Source of the DNA: an uncultured Blautia sp.
Lineage (GTDB): Bacteria; Bacillota; Clostridia; Lachnospirales; Lachnospiraceae
Reading direction: 5' to 3'
DNA length: 36,719 bases
Assembly (NCBI GenBank): GCA_934437695.1
Contig: CAKSAW010000002.1
Location: forward strand, 1 to 36,719
In this document: positions 34,273 through 36,719 of the stretch, piece after piece
How positions within the stretch are numbered: the first letter of the stretch is position 1
Layout of the letters: every line of letters starts with the position of its first letter
The notes under the pieces: generated by a model
The model's database searches: none
Told to the model about the DNA's origin: nothing
Seen by the model: only the letters and a program-made list of their open reading frames with translations
Program-made: the position numbers and the translations under genes

Positions 34273-34351
34273 ATGGATCACCTCTTGACTTATCCTATGT
34301 CCATGCCTTCTCATTTATACGCAGTTCAATATTAACAGAAATATTTTCCAT

Positions 34352-35266
34352 TTATCCACCTATTTTCTCAAAAGCCATATTCAACCCTTCTGAGATTGTG
34401 AAGCTCAGGTATTTTACTGTTTCATCTACATCTTTGGGAGTTACAAACATGGTGTGGAGATGAGGTGAAATCATTTCTTCCAGAAATTCTTTTTGTTCTG
34501 CTTCTTCCAGTGTATCCAGAAGGTGTGCCATGGAATCGTGAACAATAGTTGCCGCATCTACTACAGTAGGAACTCCGATTCCTATTACTTTTACCTGCAG
34601 ATTTTCTTCTGTAAGCCCTGTTCTGTGATTACCAACACCTGAACCCGGATTGATTCCTGTGTCTGTGATCTGGATCGTCCGGTTCAGACGCCTGGTGCTT
34701 CTTGCTGCCAGAGCATCAATAGCGATCACTACATCCGGCTTTGTTTCTGCCACAATCCCTTGTATGATCTCAGATGTCTCCATCCCTGTCTGTGCCATTA
34801 CACCGGGAATAATGCCGCTGATGCGATGCATCTTCTCTTTTCCCAGGCTCTGAAGACCATATTCTTTTATCATATGTCTTGTTATATGAAGGTTTTCCAC
34901 CACATGAGGGCCAAGAGAATCTGCAGTGATCGCCGAATTTCCCAGGCCAACCACAAGGATCGACAGTTCTCTGTCCAACCTGATCACTTTTTGCAGATGA
35001 CGGGCAATCTCCTGAGAAATTTCTCTGTGATAGTCATCATCATGTACAGACAGCCCCGGTGCCTCTATAGTAATATAGTTTCCCTGAGGCCGCCCCATTG
35101 TACGGGCACCATTTTCTGTTGTGATCTTTACCACAGTTGTGCGGATATCTTTCTCTTCATTGTAATCTTCATGGATCTCCACTCCGCGGACCTCCACATT
35201 TTCTTTTGTAAACCGTTCGGTTGCCTCCAGCGCCAGGTCTGTCCGTATTCCGTAATTATCCAGCAT
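34352..35266 (-). CDS. gpr: Germination protease GPR
   Basis: 304 aa. GPR cleaves small acid-soluble proteins when spores germinate. Visible family marks are the YGIRTDLALEA region at the propeptide boundary (about 5-15), and two aspartates proposed as catalytic in this aspartate-type protease: D116 in GLGNSAITADSLGP and D184 in VIAIDALAARS. It is made as a zymogen. GGAGG lies before the ATG. The gene is divergent from rpsT, and a candidate forespore promoter lies upstream. Gene order gpr-spoIIP-lepA matches Bacillus and Clostridia. Confidence 0.96.
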   Translation of the reverse strand: MLDNYGIRTDLALEATERFTKENVEVRGVEIHEDYNEEKDIRTTVVKITTENGARTMGRPQGNYITIEAPGLSVHDDDYHREISQEIARHLQKVIRLDRELSILVVGLGNSAITADSLGPHVVENLHITRHMIKEYGLQSLGKEKMHRISGIIPGVMAQTGMETSEIIQGIVAETKPDVVIAIDALAARSTRRLNRTIQITDTGINPGSGVGNHRTGLTEENLQVKVIGIGVPTVVDAATIVHDSMAHLLDTLEEAEQKEFLEEMISPHLHTMFVTPKDVDETVKYLSFTISEGLNMAFEKIGG

Positions 35267-35289
35267 TTTCTCTTTCCTCCCTGCTCTTT

Positions 35290-35318
35290 TATCATGTCAA
35301 ATAATTTTATATCTATTT
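35290..35318 (-). promoter_or_regulatory. Candidate sigma-G/sigma-F promoter of gpr
   Basis: The minus strand carries CATGATA (35290-35296), a match to the forespore -10 consensus CATnnTA, 17 bp after AAATA (35314-35318), which is 4 of 5 to GHATR. gpr is a forespore gene in Bacillus subtilis. The -35 is weak. Confidence 0.5.
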
Positions 35319-35343
35319 TTAGCTTTTTTTATAGAAATATGTA

Positions 35344-35372
35344 TTGACAAGGATGAATATTTGAGATAATAT
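35344..35372 (+). promoter_or_regulatory. rpsT promoter, sigma-A type
   Basis: Perfect TTGACA (35344-35349), 17-bp spacer, then TAATAT (35367-35372). Transcription should begin near 35380, giving an 80-nt leader before the TTG start. Confidence 0.85.
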
Positions 35373-35384
35373 ATATAAGCATGT

Positions 35385-35414
35385 TCATAGAAGCGCCCGT
35401 GTCTGTTTCTATGA
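35385..35414 (+). promoter_or_regulatory. Hairpin in the rpsT leader
   Basis: TCATAGAA and TTCTATGA form a perfect 8-bp stem over a 14-nt, GC-rich loop near the 5' end of the predicted transcript. It could stabilise the mRNA or bind S20. No described r-protein leader family was recognised. Confidence 0.45.
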
Positions 35415-35459
35415 CAGGAGTATAATAATTTTTATCGAATTAAATTGGAGGTGTACGAA

Positions 35460-35723
35460 TTGGCTAACATTAAATCTGCTAAGAAAAGAATTTTAGTAAA
35501 CAGAACAAAAGCAGCTAGAAACAAAGCAATCAAATCTGCAGTTAAAACTTCTATGAAGAAAGTTGAAGCAGCAGTAGCAAATAAAGATAAGGCAGCTGCA
35601 GAAGTAGCATTAAAGGATGCTGTTTCCACAATCAGCAAAGCTACATCCAAAGGTGTTTATCATAAAAACAACTGTGCAAGAAAAGTTGCCCGTTTAGCTA
35701 AAGCTGTTAACAGCATTGACTAA
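35460..35723 (+). CDS. rpsT: 30S ribosomal protein S20
   Basis: 87 aa, the normal size. It is the only plus-strand gene here. The protein opens [20 protein letters not shown], as S20 does, so the start is the TTG at 35460 (TTG-GCT-AAC), with TTGGAGGTG about 8 nt ahead. An upstream ATG at 35445 would give five extra residues and would overlap the ribosome site. S20 binds 16S rRNA early in 30S assembly. It has a near-consensus promoter, a hairpin in its leader and a shared terminator downstream. Confidence 0.98.
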   Translation: MANIKSAKKRILVNRTKAARNKAIKSAVKTSMKKVEAAVANKDKAAAEVALKDAVSTISKATSKGVYHKNNCARKVARLAKAVNSID

Positions 35724-35758
35724 TTATAGATTGAATTTTTAATTATAAGCTTATGATT

Positions 35759-35797
35759 AAAAAGGACAGCCATCACCGTCATGTGGCTGTCTTTTTT
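35759..35797. terminator. Bidirectional terminator between rpsT and holA
   Basis: GACAGCCA (35765-35772) pairs with TGGCTGTC (35784-35791) around an 11-nt loop. A-runs flank the left arm and T-runs the right arm, so the hairpin ends in U-runs on both strands. It serves convergent rpsT (plus) and holA (minus). Confidence 0.88.
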
Positions 35798-35844
35798 GTT
35801 ATTATCTTTTGTAACTGCCAGAATATCCGGCAGTTACCGTTTTC

Positions 35845-36719
35845 CTATTTTACTTTACTGCTGTACTTAATGATCAGTAATTCTACGCTCAGCTTGTCTT
35901 CCAGGCGTCCTGTTTTCACCGATTCTTCTGCATCCACAAAATCTTTTACTGCCTGTTCCAGTTCTGATATAGTATAGGCTCTGGCACATGTTGTGATATT
36001 TTTCACAACAAACCCGGGCACTCCCAGTTTTGAGGCTATCTCCGTCTGCGCAAGTCCTGCTGCTGCAAACTGTTTTGCCAAAAGCAGCTGACGGTACTGC
36101 TTGGCAAGAAGAAAGAGTATCCTCATCGGCGGCTCTTTCAGAGTCAGCAGATCATAATAAAGCTCCAGTGCTCTCTCCTGGTTTTTCTCTGTCACTGCAC
36201 GTACCATATCAAAGATTCTGTTGGTTGTCTGAGTGGTACAGATCTCTTCAATATCCTCTGCAGTCACCACATCCCTGCCTTCTGTATAGCTGACCAGCTT
36301 TTCCAGTTCCATTCTCAGATTTCCCATGTCAGTTCCTGTTTTCGTCAGCAAAAGTTCCATATCTCTCTGCGTGATCTTCTTTCCTGCTTTTCCAAGGATT
36401 CCCGCTGCCCAGCGCATAAGAGTTTTCTCATCCTGCCGCACAAATTCCCCGATGCTGCCACAGGCTTTTACCGCTTTGTACATACGGTTTCTCTTATCTA
36501 CTTCAGATTCTGAAAAAATCAGATACAGATAATCCGGCAGTTCTTTCATATAATCTGCCAGTTCCTCACACTTGTTCTTGAAAAATCCGGTGTCCTCCAG
36601 AAGGATCACTCTGCGGTCTGCAAAAAAAGGCATAGTCTCGCAGAGGTCTATCAACTGTTTTATATCAATCCCCTTGCCTTCATAGTGATTGAAGTTCATA
36701 GTATCCCCATCCGGATTCA
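35845..36719 (-). CDS. holA: DNA polymerase III subunit delta, N-terminus beyond window
   Basis: The frame is still open at the right edge. About 290 residues are visible against a usual 325-345, so some 40-50 N-terminal residues with the Walker-A-like start are missing. The first Met in view (MNFNHYEGKGID) is internal: the preceding in-frame codons read NPDGDT, and this region of HolA normally falls near residue 50. Other matches are FFADRRVILLED, LRMELEKLVSYTEGR and the C-terminal AEESVKTGRLEDKLSVELLI. Delta opens the sliding clamp in the clamp-loader complex. It lies next to rpsT, as in many Firmicutes. Confidence 0.94.
   Translation of the reverse strand, partial: NPDGDTMNFNHYEGKGIDIKQLIDLCETMPFFADRRVILLEDTGFFKNKCEELADYMKELPDYLYLIFSESEVDKRNRMYKAVKACGSIGEFVRQDEKTLMRWAAGILGKAGKKITQRDMELLLTKTGTDMGNLRMELEKLVSYTEGRDVVTAEDIEEICTTQTTNRIFDMVRAVTEKNQERALELYYDLLTLKEPPMRILFLLAKQYRQLLLAKQFAAAGLAQTEIASKLGVPGFVVKNITTCARAYTISELEQAVKDFVDAEESVKTGRLEDKLSVELLIIKYSSKVK

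Noticed and set aside
34272..34380. Sigma-E type promoter for spoIIP (AAATATT then CGTATAAA)
   Set aside because: The -10 matches only about five of eight positions; it fits the known sigma-E control of spoIIP but is too weak to annotate.
35432..35650. Minus-strand 72-codon frame opposite rpsT with Ala/Leu-rich, membrane-like composition
   Set aside because: The composition is an artefact of the Lys/Ala-rich S20 gene read in reverse.

Overview
The window looks like a stretch of chromosome from a low-to-mid GC, endospore-forming Firmicute. The best fit is an anaerobic Clostridia member such as Lachnospiraceae. The basis is the sporulation genes gpr and spoIIP in the conserved order rpsT / gpr-spoIIP-lepA-hemW, a diadenylate cyclase/CdaR pair, an HPr with both His15 and Ser46, a Gram-positive type LexA box, and AGGAGG-type ribosome binding sites. 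The family-level placement is inference. All genes except rpsT lie on the minus strand, so the order of transcription runs from high to low coordinates.

Right third (about 22.5-36.7 kb): housekeeping and sporulation genes. holA (N-terminus cut by the window edge) converges on rpsT, and they share a hairpin terminator. rpsT has its own sigma-A promoter and starts with TTG. Divergent from it run gpr and spoIIP, then lepA with its own promoter, a small lipoprotein, hemW, uvrA (promoter carrying an SOS box), an mreB-family gene closed by a clear terminator, recD2 and comF.

Middle (about 15.6-22.5 kb): a c-di-AMP unit. A promoter precedes two uncharacterised membrane proteins (144 and 365 aa, overlapping ATGA), then cdaA and cdaR (overlapping), an HPr gene, and a large secreted L,D-transpeptidase with many cell-wall-binding repeats. 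A perfect 12-bp hairpin follows the L,D-transpeptidase.

Left part (1-15.5 kb): one tightly packed cell-surface glycan locus, probably a single transcription unit starting from a promoter at about 15.5 kb. In transcription order it holds a secreted GH25 muramidase with cell-wall-binding repeats; an ATP-grasp/PLP-lyase fusion; a second ATP-grasp ligase; two 4-TM EamA/DMT proteins resembling an ArnE/ArnF pair; a membrane-anchored GT2 of the polyprenyl-phosphate type (ArnC/DPM1-like); a WecE-like sugar aminotransferase; a D,D-carboxypeptidase; RmlC; an ABC-2 permease (Wzm-like); an ATPase with a C-terminal Wzt-type domain; a methyltransferase/kinase-like protein resembling the chain terminator WbdD; and a GT2 that runs off the left edge.

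Two systems stand out. (a) The Wzm/Wzt/WbdD-like trio suggests a polysaccharide that is capped, recognised by the Wzt C-terminal domain and exported by an ABC transporter, a logic known from Gram-negative O antigens but here in a sporeformer. (b) The sugar aminotransferase, two ATP-grasp enzymes (one fused to an amino-acid-acting PLP lyase domain), lipid-phosphate glycosyltransferase and small flippase pair suggest a pathway that makes an amino-sugar, may couple an amino acid to it, and carries it across the membrane on a lipid. No RNA genes, CRISPR arrays, insertion sequences or att sites were seen.
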